This document shows, one piece after another, positions 11,631-22,747 of a DNA stretch of 64,000 bases (position 1 is the first letter of the stretch; the number at the start of each line of letters is the position of its first letter). Below the pieces are notes generated by a model. It saw only the letters and a list, made by a program, of their open reading frames with translations. It was not told the DNA's origin and did no database searches. This DNA is from Oegoconia quadripuncta (taxonomy: Eukaryota > Arthropoda > Insecta > Lepidoptera > Autostichidae). The position numbers were made by a program, and so were the translations under genes. The stretch covers positions 16,864,801-16,928,800 of the forward strand of contig OX438751.1 in NCBI GenBank assembly GCA_949316235.1. The letters run 5' to 3'.

Positions 11631-13382
11631 ATAAAAAGCGCGAGTTTCTGGCTTATTCTTCTCAGCGAAAAATTGCGTTATACAATTAGGCACAGTTAAA
11701 TGAAAATACGAACTAGGTGACTATGTCTATGGATGATTACTCATATTATCCAAATTATGATTAGTGAATATGCTTTTTTAATAAGTTTCTGTTTTAAAGT
11801 ATATTTAAAGGAGATGGCTCGTACGACCTAATCACGTAAATGTAACGTAACCAAAAAAAAATTGTTTTACATAAATTTATTATTTTATTATTTGCGGATA
11901 GTTATTATATCATTTTGTTCAATATATTTAATCCTTAATATATTTCAATTTCTGCGATTTGTAAACAATTTTAATTCCCCGCCCCATGCGGACAACCTAA
12001 GATACGGGACCATGCAGCTTCGTCATCAGTGGTTATTGTTTCGCTTTTCTAGTAATTCTAATAGAGAATGTCTTTATTACGTATTCTTGCTCTTCTGTTT
12101 CTTATGCCGCCATTCCGAGATGAATTCTGAGTTTAAACTCATATACAAACGTAAATCGTATGGAAAAGTGACAGTTCAAGTTACGCCTCTCAATCCAAGT
12201 TTTCTAGGTAATCTTTATTTTAGTGTTGCTAATTTTTGTGTAAATGCAACAACCTGCTTTTGGACCTATTTCGGCGTAGATAGCCCAACATATCGTCATC
12301 AGCATCGTCCACTGCTGAAAGCAGGCTTGTCCCGTATTGTGCTATACTAAGTATTTTGATACATCAGGTTAAGATTCTGTAACAATAATGGTCGTTATAC
12401 ATATATACGTATCTAAACAAAGAATGACCTATAACGTTTCCACTATCACGTCATCCATCACTTCCATAAACAATACACGACAAAAAAGGTGAAACTCAAA
12501 GACAAAGCAAAGTTTAAAATATTCTATTCACGGACACCACCTGGGGAACCCTGTAAAAGTTTATATTTCTTTGTGTTCTTAATGACACAATGGTCTCCCA
12601 ACTTTTCAGATACTTCAGGATGGAGTCGATAGTGTGAACATACGATTATTACCTTAATAAAAACGACATTAAATAATTTGTATTGCTATCGAAACTACGT
12701 CGCATACGGAGCAAATGTTATTTATATAATACATATCTAAAATAATCACTTTTCGTTCGAAACGTTGAATTTTTCTGCTCCTTTAATATACTACAGTTTT
12801 ATCTAGCGACACTGTTTATTTAATTGCTTTTTGAAGAAATAAGCTTTAACAAAATTAAAACAGAAACATGACATCACTGCTTTACGTACAGACTGCTGAA
12901 GCACAGCCTCCTCTCACCAGATGGGCCAGCCTATGGGCATGGGCATGCATCACACCGGCCCAGTGCAGACTGTGTTGGACTATTGATCCGCTGATAGTGT
13001 TTTCATGCCGGCCCTGTAGGCCACCCCGAATTTCGCTGACTTCAATAGAAAACAACCGAGATCGACTCCTTAATATACCTTCGATACGCAAGCTGACCAA
13101 ATATGAAGTCGGTAAAAAATTGTGTTCTTGATAGTAAAATTTCCTAACAATTGGACGATATTTTCACATTCGCTGCAAATTACAAACATAGTCGTTGAGA
13201 ACAATGAATTTTGAATTGTGTTTAGCAAATGGCAGCAAACATTTTATACAGGTCAAAAATTAAATATTTGCTGCCATTAATTGCTAGACACAATTGAATA
13301 TTGAATTGAAAGCAACTGTTTACTTTGTATACCCGGGTATTAAGGTACGAGCCTATATTTATTTGTATAATTTTTTTTTAGA
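11631..13382. other. No gene recognised
   Basis: It begins with an inverted relative of 7110-7160 (GCGAGTTTCTGGCTTATTCT followed by TCTCAGCG). A 162-codon ORF (11,862-12,350) has no recognisable domain. Its 3' end overlaps a repeat-like CATCAGCATCGTCCACTGCT tail, so I do not call it. The rest is anonymous. Confidence 0.4.
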
Positions 13383-13632
13383 TAAAGAAAGAGATGGATT
13401 TTTTAAAATTTCGTACACTTACACCAATCATCTAATCCCAAACTAAGCAAGCTTGTACTACGGAAACTAGATAACGGATAAACATACATAAATATTTATA
13501 TAAACATCCATGACTCGGGAATAAATGTTCGTATATTCATCACACAAACATTGACCCCTCGCGAGATTCGAACCCGTAAACATTGATTTCGCTGACAGGG
13601 TCCACTATACACTACACCAATCGGTCATAAAA
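13383..13632 (-). mobile_element. tRNA-derived SINE (Bm1-like), minus strand
   Basis: Read on the minus strand, the head has GATTGGTGTAGTGTATAGTG (box A region) and then GGGTTCGAATCTCGCGA (box B, GGTTCGAATC). A body with GATGAATATACGAACATTTA and TTTATATAAATATTTATGTA follows, and the 3' block is TTTGGGATTAGATGATTGGT. Box A and box B spacing and the body match Bm1-type lepidopteran SINEs. No clear TSD was found. Confidence 0.75.
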
Positions 13633-15274
13633 TTTATAAATAAAGATTAAATAAATGGTAGAAAACCTAAGTTATCGAATAATTGACGCGATTCTCAACA
13701 ATGTAAACAACTACATATTTTGTCGGAGATGGGTGTGGGCTTTGGGCGCGACCGGGACGGTGCCAGTCGCGTGGTAAAGGGTAGCTCGGGCAATGGCAAA
13801 ATTATTGCAAGCTACTATAGGCGAATAGACAACGTATTCACATTCGATTATGATCATGAAACCTGAGATGCTTACAGGTGAATAGCAAACATTTGGACGC
13901 CCCTCATGCCATACAATTTAGCCCTCGCCCGGATCTAGTATACAATCCTCCTTGCTTAAATCCCATGATCAACTTCTTATTAACTAACGACTCACCGGAT
14001 TCTTCTAAGCGTCGGTGATAATAGGTAATCAGAGCCACTCACGATCGTCGATATGGTGGTCCGCCTCCTTTGACGGCTGGTAGATAAAGTCGATGAAAGA
14101 AATTTTCGATGTGCAGACCTAACATTACTGTTAAAGTCGTCACCGCGCCATTTCCGGCGAGAGCCACCAGGTTCAGTTCTCATTAACCGCGTATTATGAT
14201 AATCAGGTGACCGCTCGAATTTTATCGCTAATCGCTATCTACGACATAATATGTAATTAATCTCTATTTAATTCATAATTTAAATAAAAGGTTGAATAAT
14301 AGTGAATGTAATTGCGAAACTGCGTGGTTGAAGACCCAATAAAATACAACAAAAGAAGTTTTACAATAAAAATACTAAAAACAAGCTTTTAATACTCCAT
14401 CATGAGTATCTCATTATTCTATGTTATCTAACCGTGTATGCAATATTTCGTATCCATGCTATTAACCGTTGAGGTTCCACTTGGGAGACAATCCTGGTTG
14501 CTGCATCAGGTTATCGAGAAAATCATGTTCAACTATCTCAACTAATAGTGTATGCAAAATTTCGTATCCGTTAAGGAGTTCCCCTCGTGAGGAGACGATC
14601 TTGGCTGCAGCATCATTTCCATGTCTATCATACTGAACGACTATGCATAATTTCAGCTCCCTAGGTGAAAAGGAAATGGCTCTAATTTTACTTGTAAATT
14701 TTTAACGGACATCGTTACATATTACATACATACCTAGGTACGAGAAGCAAGTTAAATAAAAGCTTGTAAATAGATTAAAATCTATAAAATAATTCCTCAT
14801 TAATACCCCAGTTACAGGCTGTATAATATATATACATGATATCCCAAGTAAAATTTCTATTACACTTCTCCCCCAATTTTCTTACCCCTTACCAACCCCT
14901 ACCTCGCCTAAATCTAAATTTTAGTATGAATGTTCCTAAAGGTTTTTTACTATAATATTTCAATCAGTGAGGAGGCGGAAATTTCGATTACGATTGCCAA
15001 ATAATCCAAGAGTAAATTTTTATTCTATCCTATCGTAACCTCTTTTATATATTCTATTGCCTGTACAAGAGTACACCACTACAGTGTGTTACCGACGGAT
15101 TGTCAGGGTCGCCATACAAAGAATATCCTTATTGATTGCGTTGCTGTCATCATTGTAATTAGGCTAGTTTATCTTCGTTCACCTATTGGAATCGGTTTGG
15201 TACCGAATTGTACTCGTATCTACAAACAATATTGAAATCTGGTTATCTGGCAAACAAAGTTAAAAATATTTATT
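13633..15274. other. No gene recognised
   Basis: Mixed unique sequence. Two patches are less AT-rich than their surroundings (about 13,725-13,800 and 14,000-14,190). The short ORFs in them have no motif. I see no repeat structure. Confidence 0.4.
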
Positions 15275-15371
15275 TATTTATTTACGTAACACTTTATTGC
15301 ATATAAGCATACATTTTAAACAAAACAAAAAAAAACAGGATATATTAAAAATATACAAAAGGCGAGCTTAA
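15275..15371 (-). repeat. LINE/SINE 3'-tail fragment, family T
   Basis: The minus strand reads TAAGCTCGCCTTTTGTA, then an A/T-rich spacer, then GCAATAAAGTGTTACGTAAA and a (TAAA)n end. The AATAAAGTGTT polyadenylation-type end and AAGTTCGCC(T)TTTGTA block recur at 19,755 (plus), 47,163 (minus) and 58,137 (minus). It is probably the shared 3' end of a non-LTR retrotransposon family. Confidence 0.5.
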
Positions 15372-16101
15372 TGATTGTTTTAAAGGATTTATTCCGTCCA
15401 GTGAGAGTCCAAAGTTCCACTCGAGAAGCGTAAAAGTTAATTATATGTAATACTTAAATACCTAAATGGGGGTAATTTCCAAAAAATCACAATTATAAAA
15501 AAGTGGCCCTTTTTATCAATAATTTGAAATTCTCGAAAATAACCGCAATTAAATTTAGGTATTATTTATAATTAGCTTTTAGGGTTTTCACGTGCAGATC
15601 AGAGCAATATTTTTGATTTCTGCTGTATTAAAAACTAAATCTAATTTATCCAACGAGAGTGCCACTGGACGGAATAAGCGCTGTTTTGATTTCGTGTGAT
15701 CATCTAAATAAATAACTAACAAGTAGGTAGTCCATGTGTTCACATCACAGGTTTTACAATGATAAGTGAATTAAATGTCCGGGAATATGTACAATCTATA
15801 ATCTTCGTCTATAATCAGAATCATTTATTGTCAAGAGAGTGGTAGATACAATAGATATTATGATGAAGTTGGCTCACAGTTTTACCATATGAGGCATACA
15901 ATATAATTATTATTAATTACATACCTACTGTATCATTATAGCTAGCATGCAATAACTCTAAATAGTATAAAACAAGTCAAAGTTTCGGTACAAATTTCGC
16001 TATTATTTTGAGAATTTCTTCCGGAATGTTTATATGCATGCATAGTAGAAAGTAGTTGTACCCTATGCGAAGCCTGGGCGAAGTTAGGAATAAACTAAAA
16101 A
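15372..16101. other. No gene recognised
   Basis: AT-rich sequence without coding potential or a recognised repeat. Confidence 0.4.
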
Positions 16102-16193
16102 AATATATAAGTACCTGCTACCTACTACTACTACTACCTCATAAATATTTTTATGAGGTAGTAGTAGTAGTAGGTAGCAGGTACTTATATATT
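16102..16193. repeat. Perfect 44-bp palindrome with 4-nt loop
   Basis: 16,102-16,145 is the exact reverse complement of 16,150-16,193, with loop TATT. The arms contain CTACTACTACTACTACC / GGTAGTAGTAGTAGTAG. The 3' arm starts its GC-richer part with TGAGGTAGTAG, identical to the first 11 nt of the let-7 microRNA. The complete pairing is more like a young foldback or an inverted-repeat hairpin than a typical pre-miRNA. Confidence 0.85.
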
Positions 16194-16582
16194 CTTGTTA
16201 TATCGATCTATCATTTGTAAAGGCGTGGCGTGTTATTTAATTCGGCGTCGGCGTACAGGGCCTGCGATCCATCACCAGCTGAAAGCAACGAAAAAATGCA
16301 CAACTTCCTACTATTACGATATTGCTTGCTTGATTAGAAAACATACGCCCCTGCCAGTGGGGCGGACACAATTACATTAACGCACTTAACTCTACCACAG
16401 TCTTGTTTTTATGAGAATGTTATTTATTATTATTATCTTTATTGTCACAAAAAATACATTCTGCTGTGCCATTAATACCAATAAGAATTTATATTGTAGT
16501 ACACAGGTTTTTACAATAATTGATTATATTCAAGTTCGGATATTTGCGCACTATATGTACAAAATCTCAGTATTTGTTTTTG

Positions 16583-16805
16583 GGGTTCCGGAGTCAACAA
16601 GAATGTCCGTCTGTCTGTCTGGGCTTAGGTCAGAGGCTGTTAGTACTAGAAAACTGTAATTTAGCATGTATACGAGTAGTTTATTCCTACATATTAATTC
16701 CGCCGATAAAATGATAATAAAATCTCCCCCTACACCTAAACACCTAAAGTGGGGATGAATGTGTTTTGTATTATTATTTTTAACAGTTTATCGATTTCAG
16801 CGAAA
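16583..16805 (+). repeat. Interspersed repeat family E, copy 1
   Basis: Blocks in order are GGGGTTCCGGAGTCAACAAG, TGTCCGTCTGTCTGTC, GTTAGTACTAGAAAACTGTA, ATTAATTCCGCCGATAAAAT and TAAAGTGGGGATGAATGTG. The same order is seen at 49,521-50,112. A rearranged relative lies around 56,455-56,640. It is non-coding; the ORFs of 61-82 codons here are shadows. Confidence 0.65.
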
Positions 16806-16855
16806 GCTAAACAGTTGTTTTTGGATACGTGAAAAAATTCACGGTCATAGTAGGT

Positions 16856-17192
16856 ATACTAGCTTTCCGCCCGCGGCTTCGCCTACATGGAAAAACTTTA
16901 TCGCCTAAATTTATTTATCCCACGGGAATTACTCACTTTATCGGGATAAAAAATATCCTATGTCTTAATCCAGGGTATATACTACCTATATACCAAATTT
17001 CATCCAAATTCGTCCATTCGTTTCGCCGTGATCGAGCAACAAACAATAAACAAGTTTTTATTGAAACCGAAATAAATTACACAACTTGTTGAAGCTGTGG
17101 TACAGACACAATGTCTTCCCCATATATTTTGTACAATAAGTAATAAACAAACAAACAAACATCCAAACTGTCGCATTTATAATATTAGTCAA
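16856..17192 (+). repeat. Interspersed repeat family A, copy 2
   Basis: It starts TACTAGCTTTCCGCCCGCGG and runs through CCAAATTTCATCCAAATTCG and GCCGTGATCGAGCAACAAAC. It ends CATTTATAATATTAGTC. About 110 bp of extra sequence separates two copies of the AACAAAC motif near the 3' end, so the tail has been partly duplicated. Confidence 0.7.
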
Positions 17193-17648
17193 ATATAACG
17201 AATTTAAAAGGAAACCTATCATACCTAAGTAGGCTTTACAAGTTAATGAGTAATAGTAGAAATATTTATAACAAGTACTTTCTGTTGAAACTTATTTATC
17301 AAACAACAAAAAGCCCCTTTCACCTTGTGACGGGCAACTATGGTACCTTACACTGTGTGTGGCGTGACACGCACTTGGCCAGTTATTTCATGACGGAATG
17401 AGTGGATCTGAAATATGGTGAACTAAATATTGATATCAATGTTAAGTTGATCGGATCTCCAAAAAAGTGTCGCTAGAGATTCGACTACAAAGCGTTTATT
17501 TAAGTAGAACAAGACTAGGTCTAATTCGTTGAACCTCTGACATGAAACCACGAGAGCTGGTCCAGCAAGGTGTAGACATAATACTATACAAATACACTTT
17601 ATTGCACAACAGAAAGTAGACAACATTTTCTTGCACCGCTTATTTCCC
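17193..17648. other. Target region of the R1-like insertion
   Basis: AT-rich sequence with a CACTTTATTGCACAACAGAA block near 17,598 that resembles the family T tail. No gene recognised. Confidence 0.4.
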
Positions 17649-18573
17649 CACAGATGACTTCCCTTTCTTTTTTTTTTTTTTTGACGGGGGGAAAACACAT
17701 TTACGAGTTCGACCCGCCGCTGACGGGGGTCAGCGGCGAGGATATGTGGGACTCACCGCTCCAGACGGGAGCGGTCCTGCCCACTAAAAACCCCCAGGTG
17801 TTCCTCCGCGCGCACCGAAACGGCGTGGCCACGGGTACCCCTCGGTAATCGTCCGCAGCCACGCCAGCGCGGCGCCCGCCGCCAGGGCAACGGCGGCGGC
17901 GGGCCCTCCTATAGGCTGGAGCAGGGAGGAATCTTCTGGTCCAGCCACCTCAAGAAGGCGCGTGGGAACAGCCTCGCTAGGTAGGGGGGAGAAGGTGGGC
18001 ATACGCCCTTCTCCGGGTCCCAGTGCGTCTGCGGCGGATGGGATGAGAGGAGGGATCGGCCTCCCTCTCTCTCTCCGCCGCCTCCTTCTGCGAGATCACG
18101 CTCTCGCAGAAGGAGAGGACCGCTTTCCACGACCTCTCGTCGCCGACCATAGCCTTGACTATGGCCGGCAAGGAGAGATCGTCCCCTACCGCTGCGACGA
18201 GGTCGCGGCGCTCCCCTGCCCAGGCTGGGCATTCCTCAAGGGTGTGCTGCGCCGTGTCCTCGTGGCAGCCACAGTGATGGCACTCGTCGGTCGCTTCCCG
18301 CCCGGCGACCTGTGCAGGTATCTCCCGAAGCATCCATGCCCCGAGAGAACCTGCACCGCCCGGAAGGTAAGCGAGCCCCGCATGCGCTCCGTCCAGTCCC
18401 TTATTACTGGGCGGAGCGCCTCGACAGTCCGGTGGCCGGCCCCTGGCGAGGCCAGCCTTACCCCCCAGAACCCCAACACGGACTGTCGAGCCTGGAGTTT
18501 CCGCACTTCCACCTCCCTGGGAGCAGGATGCTCGCCCCGGAGGAGGAGGCCCCTGCGCACAGATGACTTCCCT
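17649..18573 (-). mobile_element. 5'-truncated R1-type LINE insertion with 16-bp TSDs
   Basis: The 16-bp direct repeat CACAGATGACTTCCCT flanks it at 17,649-17,664 and 18,558-18,573. Between the repeats is a GC-rich insert of about 890 bp that ends, on the minus strand, in a poly(A) run (poly(T) at about 17,667-17,682). GC-rich composition inside AT-rich flanks, 5' truncation, poly(A) tail and TSDs together indicate target-primed reverse transcription of an R1-clade-like LINE. Only the C-terminal tail of ORF2 and the 3' UTR are present. Confidence 0.9.
17977..18560 (-). pseudogene. C-terminal end of R1-like ORF2 with zinc knuckle, frameshifted
   Basis: The minus-strand reading starts with QARQSVLGFWGVRLASPG and reaches LSGHGCFGRYLHRSPGG, the typical GHG.F..YL block upstream of the zinc knuckle in R1/SART/TRAS-type ORF2 proteins. 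The protein then has to change frame near 18,290-18,310 to read ATDECHHCGCHEDTAQHTLE, then ECPAW, which is the C-x2-C-x7-H-x4-C nucleic-acid-binding motif. In the genome these two parts are in different frames, so the copy is broken by a small indel as well as being 5'-truncated. The long plus-strand ORF across this segment is its shadow. Confidence 0.85.
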
Positions 18574-19754
18574 ATCCGAAGAGGTAGTAGCTTGGTTATA
18601 CCTGTAACGAGACGCCATGCGACTCGTTGGTTCTCTTTTTGCAGTATTCTCCTTGTTTATTTTCTTTTTCGGTTAAGTCATAATATTTTAAATTCAAAAT
18701 TTGAACTCTGCCTGTTCTTTCTCTTTCTGAGTATCTTTTGTTTAATCAGTTCATAATTTACCGTAACAAAGACTGGACGTATACTTTTCTATTATTATTG
18801 TTTGAACTACAAAACTATATAAATTCTGTTTGTTCCTTTTAACCAGTATAAAAGTTATTTTGTGTACGTGTGTAATTGTTTGTGTACGTGATACCTTTTT
18901 TTTTTTAATATAAGTTGTCACTGACAACGACTTTCAAAGATCCGGCTCATCCTCATCTCTCTATATACCGTGGCCTACTCCTGGACATCTACAGAATCAG
19001 CCAGGGGGTAGTGCTTCATACCTACTAACTCACAGAAAAAATATGTAGGTCAATTATTATTTCCAATAAATTTAAGCACCAAATTGTATCATGTTTATTT
19101 TAGGTTGATTATTTTTATGCTTCAAGTCTGAGAGGGCAAAATGACCATTTATAATCATAATTTGAGTTGATCGGTTCGTAAACAATTTTCCTTTTTTAAT
19201 AACACAGACCAATAAACACAAATAATAAAAATCCCAGCATGTAGTCATAGCATGTATTGCCTCTTGTTACTTATAATTCGACTGCTACTCAGCTCCCATC
19301 CATCATAGCTGAAGGGAGCAAAAAATTCCTACCATTGTTAGTTACGGCGCGGAGGCAGAAAAATATTTCAGTTTTTCCTGTACATATACAATTAAATATA
19401 TACGGATATCAATTCATGAATAATTAATAGGTAGGTATATTGTAAATAGTATATATATGTACTTTTTTTTGGTTTATTTATCCATAGGACATTATTTAAA
19501 TAATCTTCACTATAAGACGCCTACGAAACCGTGTAAAGGTTTGTGTGTAGTGCGAATGAGTAAGTTTATGTATGTAAGTAGGTGTAATTATGTATGTATA
19601 TTGTATAGGTATATATTTATTTCGTATGTATTATTACATTATAGGTTTAGTTCTAGTCAATATTAACAATTTTCCCTAAACTCAAATCAATCAAATCAAT
19701 GTTCACACATTGATTTGTTTTGTGTATCAATCTGTCCTTTGGCATTTACCTAGA
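18574..19754. other. No gene recognised
   Basis: AT-rich flank of the insertion. No coding motif or ordered repeat was recognised. Confidence 0.4.
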
Positions 19755-19872
19755 TTAACTGGAATAGATTCCTATATGGGATAAGTCCGTTTTTGTACTT
19801 ATTTTGTAATTAGATAGTCATGATAATTTTGTAAATTTTATGAGTACAATAAAGCGTTTACAAACAAACGAA
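19755..19872 (+). repeat. LINE/SINE 3'-tail fragment, family T, plus strand
   Basis: TTAACTGGAATAGATTCCTA, GGGATAAGTCCGTTTTTGTA, then GAGTACAATAAAGCGTTTAC followed by (AAAC)n. This is the same order as the minus-strand copy at 58,137-58,262 (CTGGAAGAGATCTC...AAGTTCGCCCTTTGTAC...CAATAAAGTGTT). It carries the polyadenylation signal and tail of a non-LTR element; the body is absent. Confidence 0.6.
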
Positions 19873-20877
19873 CCAATTTATTTATTAGGTATTTACTATT
19901 TTTAATAAGATCTTAGATATATCAAGATCTGTGCTTTTAAAATTAATAACTAAGTTAAGACGATAAAAACATAAATGACTAATTTATTTTTGGCTGTCTG
20001 TTTGGATGTTTGTCCAGCGTAGGCCCTAGCGCGCCTGAACTTACCTCGAGATAAAGTACAGAAATAGACTACGAATACTATAGCCTGAATTATATGATAT
20101 TTATTATTTTTAGAGAAATTCTTGCGATGAGCAGCAGCGGCGTCACTGCCAACTAGCCAGAATGTTTGCAGATTTTTGGTTCAATCACCCACCGCCTGCC
20201 AAAGGAGCAGTAGATCGGAGGGCCGGAGCACATCCGATCCTGTGGCATAGTCACGGTTGAACAGATTTGAAAACGTTTTGTTATTTTCGAACGCTGGTGT
20301 TTGCGAGATAGTTGTCATATTTGAAATTGGAATATTAAAGCGTTTCGAAGTTATTTAGATACAGGTTTATTTCACATATATTTTGTATGCAGACCAAATC
20401 GGTATACTCGTATGTATTAATGAGATCTTGCTTACGCAGATTACACGCAAATTCTGACAGGCGATGTATTGCTGGTGTAAATGCGCCCTATAAGTTGTAC
20501 ATTGTATTTTTTTACCATTTGCTTGGTACTATAACTTCCTATTAATTTTAAATTTTAATTTAAAATTTTTATGGCCTTTATGAGGTTGTCAGAGATATCC
20601 CAACTCGTATATATAATATATCTGAATATCTAACGGAATGCATGCTCAAGTTGAATAACCATTTACTGGGAACGCCCGCATCATCTTCGATCAGATTTTC
20701 TATCAGATGGGAAAAACCTGACATCGTGGGCCGAGGTTTCCGTCTGATAAGTAAAATCAAGTAGTTGATAGCATATTAAAACAGCATTATATTAAGGCAC
20801 TGATTCCACACAATATGCAATGTATGAATGTGACATTTCATAATGTTTTGGCGGATTTCTCAATAATTATGTTTAGA

Positions 20878-20932
20878 GTAGGAAGGCCTATATCCCTGCA
20901 GTGGCTTGTTTACGGGCTGATGATGATGATGT
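20878..20932 (+). repeat. 3' end of tRNA-SINE family S
   Basis: GAAGGCCTATATCCCTGCAG, then TGGCTTGTTTACGGGC and (TGATGA)n, is the same as the last 60 bp of the SINE at 49,646-49,950. Only the tail is present. Confidence 0.6.
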
Positions 20933-21995
20933 TTTTGAAAAAAAATAAAGAAAGAAAATTGTTTAGGGAGGTGGTAAGCAATTAACTATACCAAAGTTCA
21001 AATCGATAACTAAATACAATGTTTTGTGTGAGACGGGTACAGCCAAGCGAAACAGTAACACAAACTAAAATAGATTGTAACGATTCCTTTTGAAACCTTC
21101 TTGGTGCGGAACTTTTAAAAATAAAATTCTGTCTAAACGATTTTACACCCAGACATATATGTAGATCTAAAAGGTAAAAAAAAATTGTCTATGATCAGAG
21201 AACGACGCCCGCCGACGCAATGAACCGGTCGGCGATAATTTATCGGCGCCCCGCGGAATCATCCGGATAAACGCCAGCGATAAATCTCCTCGAAACACTT
21301 TTATTGTGTACTCCACACCAAAATAATATTTTATTCCGTATTAAATACGCCGACGGCTTAATAGAATCATTTTATGACGTTATTCATGGTAGTAGTACCT
21401 AATGAATTCACTGCACCTACCTATGTAATACAAAATATTATAAGAGAGCGTAGTATTTTACTTGCAATTCATTGAAAGGGGTGTAAAGCTAATTCTCCTA
21501 AAACTCGTATAAAGTATCGTAGTGTCGCTAACAGAACCCAGGTAAAATATTTAAAGCACTTTTTTTTCGTTAAAATATCATCTACGCCACAGATTAGTAA
21601 TAACTATATAAGCCCAGTAACTAAACTTGATGATGATATAAATAAAAATTATTGATGAAATTTAATTTAAAAAAACTCGCCAGAGAAGTCAGCGCAATAA
21701 AAAATGAATTTAAATTTTTGTTTTTGGTTCCTATATTGTAGGTATCCATCCCCTTCAATATTCCACGCGATTAAATTAACAACCTCTAAATACTACTTGT
21801 TGTATATAATTACTTAGTATATAATATAATTGTAATCACAATTATTTATTCCATGATAACACCACAGAGAATACTATCAGCAGGTACCTACCTTAGATTA
21901 ACCTACCAACACAAAACACTGTCCACAGTATAGAAGTAATAAGTACTTCATACAACAGTAGGTACACAATAATTCTATGATTCGCAGAAAAAATA
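20933..21995. other. No gene recognised; one less AT-rich patch
   Basis: Mostly anonymous. 21,195-21,300 (ACGACGCCCGCCGACGCAA onwards) is markedly less AT-rich and has no repeat signature. It could be a conserved non-coding segment. Confidence 0.35.
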
Positions 21996-22396
21996 TACCG
22001 GATGAGTTTTTTTTACTGTAAGGAAAACAAATAGGGCAAATTAGTGAAATAGAAGTTATTGGTATAGGTAGTTTAATTATTTATTTTAAACGCACGCCTT
22101 CGTCTTGATATTTTTATATTGATATGCGATTGGCGGGATTTGTAGGGTTCCTATCATGCGAAATTTATTTGAAACTGATTTTTCATATTTTCTCCAAGTT
22201 TTCTTTATTTATTTAATTTAATTATGTAATTATGTGGAATAGGTTACTAACGCGACAGTCAAATGACACAATTAACGCCTCATTCAATGATTGTTTTCAA
22301 AAAAAAAATTACCTATGCCAATTTCCTTCTTCCTTCTATTTCATTTACTTAATATGCCCAATTTTTTTCCTTACGGTATAAAAACTCACCCTGTAT
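21996..22396 (+). mobile_element. MITE family F, copy a
   Basis: The left TIR begins CCGGATGAG and runs through ACTGTAAGG into GAAATAGAAGTTATTGG and ATAGGTAGTTTA. The right side is the mirror: TACCTATGCCAATTTCC, CTATTTCATTTACTTAATAT, TCCTTACGGTATAAAAACTC. The interior has GGCGGGATTTGTAGGGTTCC and TATCATGCGAAATTTATTTG. TIRs are about 90 bp, length about 400 bp, no coding capacity, flanked by TA. Four further copies are at 25,050, 27,557, 29,274 and 60,736. It is possibly a Tc1/mariner-type non-autonomous element, because of the TA flanks only. Confidence 0.8.
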
Positions 22397-22616
22397 AGAC
22401 ACTGCAAATTTGTCTTAAATAGGTATAGATTGGTTATTGTTCTGAAGACCACTGAGCAAAGAAAAACACGATGGCTCAGCGCTCAGTCCGAGCCCCAGAC
22501 CCTTGCATTACCGAGGGATCCAGACTGTCCAGGCATTTCCGTAACGCCGTGGGAAATGCTTGTGAATAAGGTAGACAAAATGCAAACAATTATTAGCTCA
22601 TTTGTTACTTTTTGGT

Positions 22617-22747
22617 CAGCGTAGACGACGGAGTTTTTGTCGGCCCCACTTTTTGTTCTCCGTCTGTTAATGCTATTCTATACTCGCGGACAAAATTTAC
22701 CGATTAGGAATTTTGTCCGGCCTACAAAAAGTCCGTCATCTGCGCTG
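22617..22747. mobile_element. Small foldback MITE, about 130 bp
   Basis: The left arm GCGTAGACGACGGAGTTTTT, then GTCGGCC, is the imperfect complement of the right arm GGCCTACAAAAAGTCCGTCA, then TCTGCGC. A second inner pair (GGACAAAATT / AATTTTGTCC) follows. Related words (ACAGATAACGGACTTTTTGT) occur at about 63,576. Confidence 0.65.

Noticed and set aside
11862..12350. 162-codon plus-strand ORF
   Set aside because: No recognisable domain, AT-driven hydrophobic composition, and a 3' end in repeat-like sequence. Not enough to support a gene.
17962..18756. 264-codon plus-strand ORF
   Set aside because: Antisense shadow of the GC-rich R1-like ORF2 fragment. The zinc knuckle and GHG block are on the minus strand.
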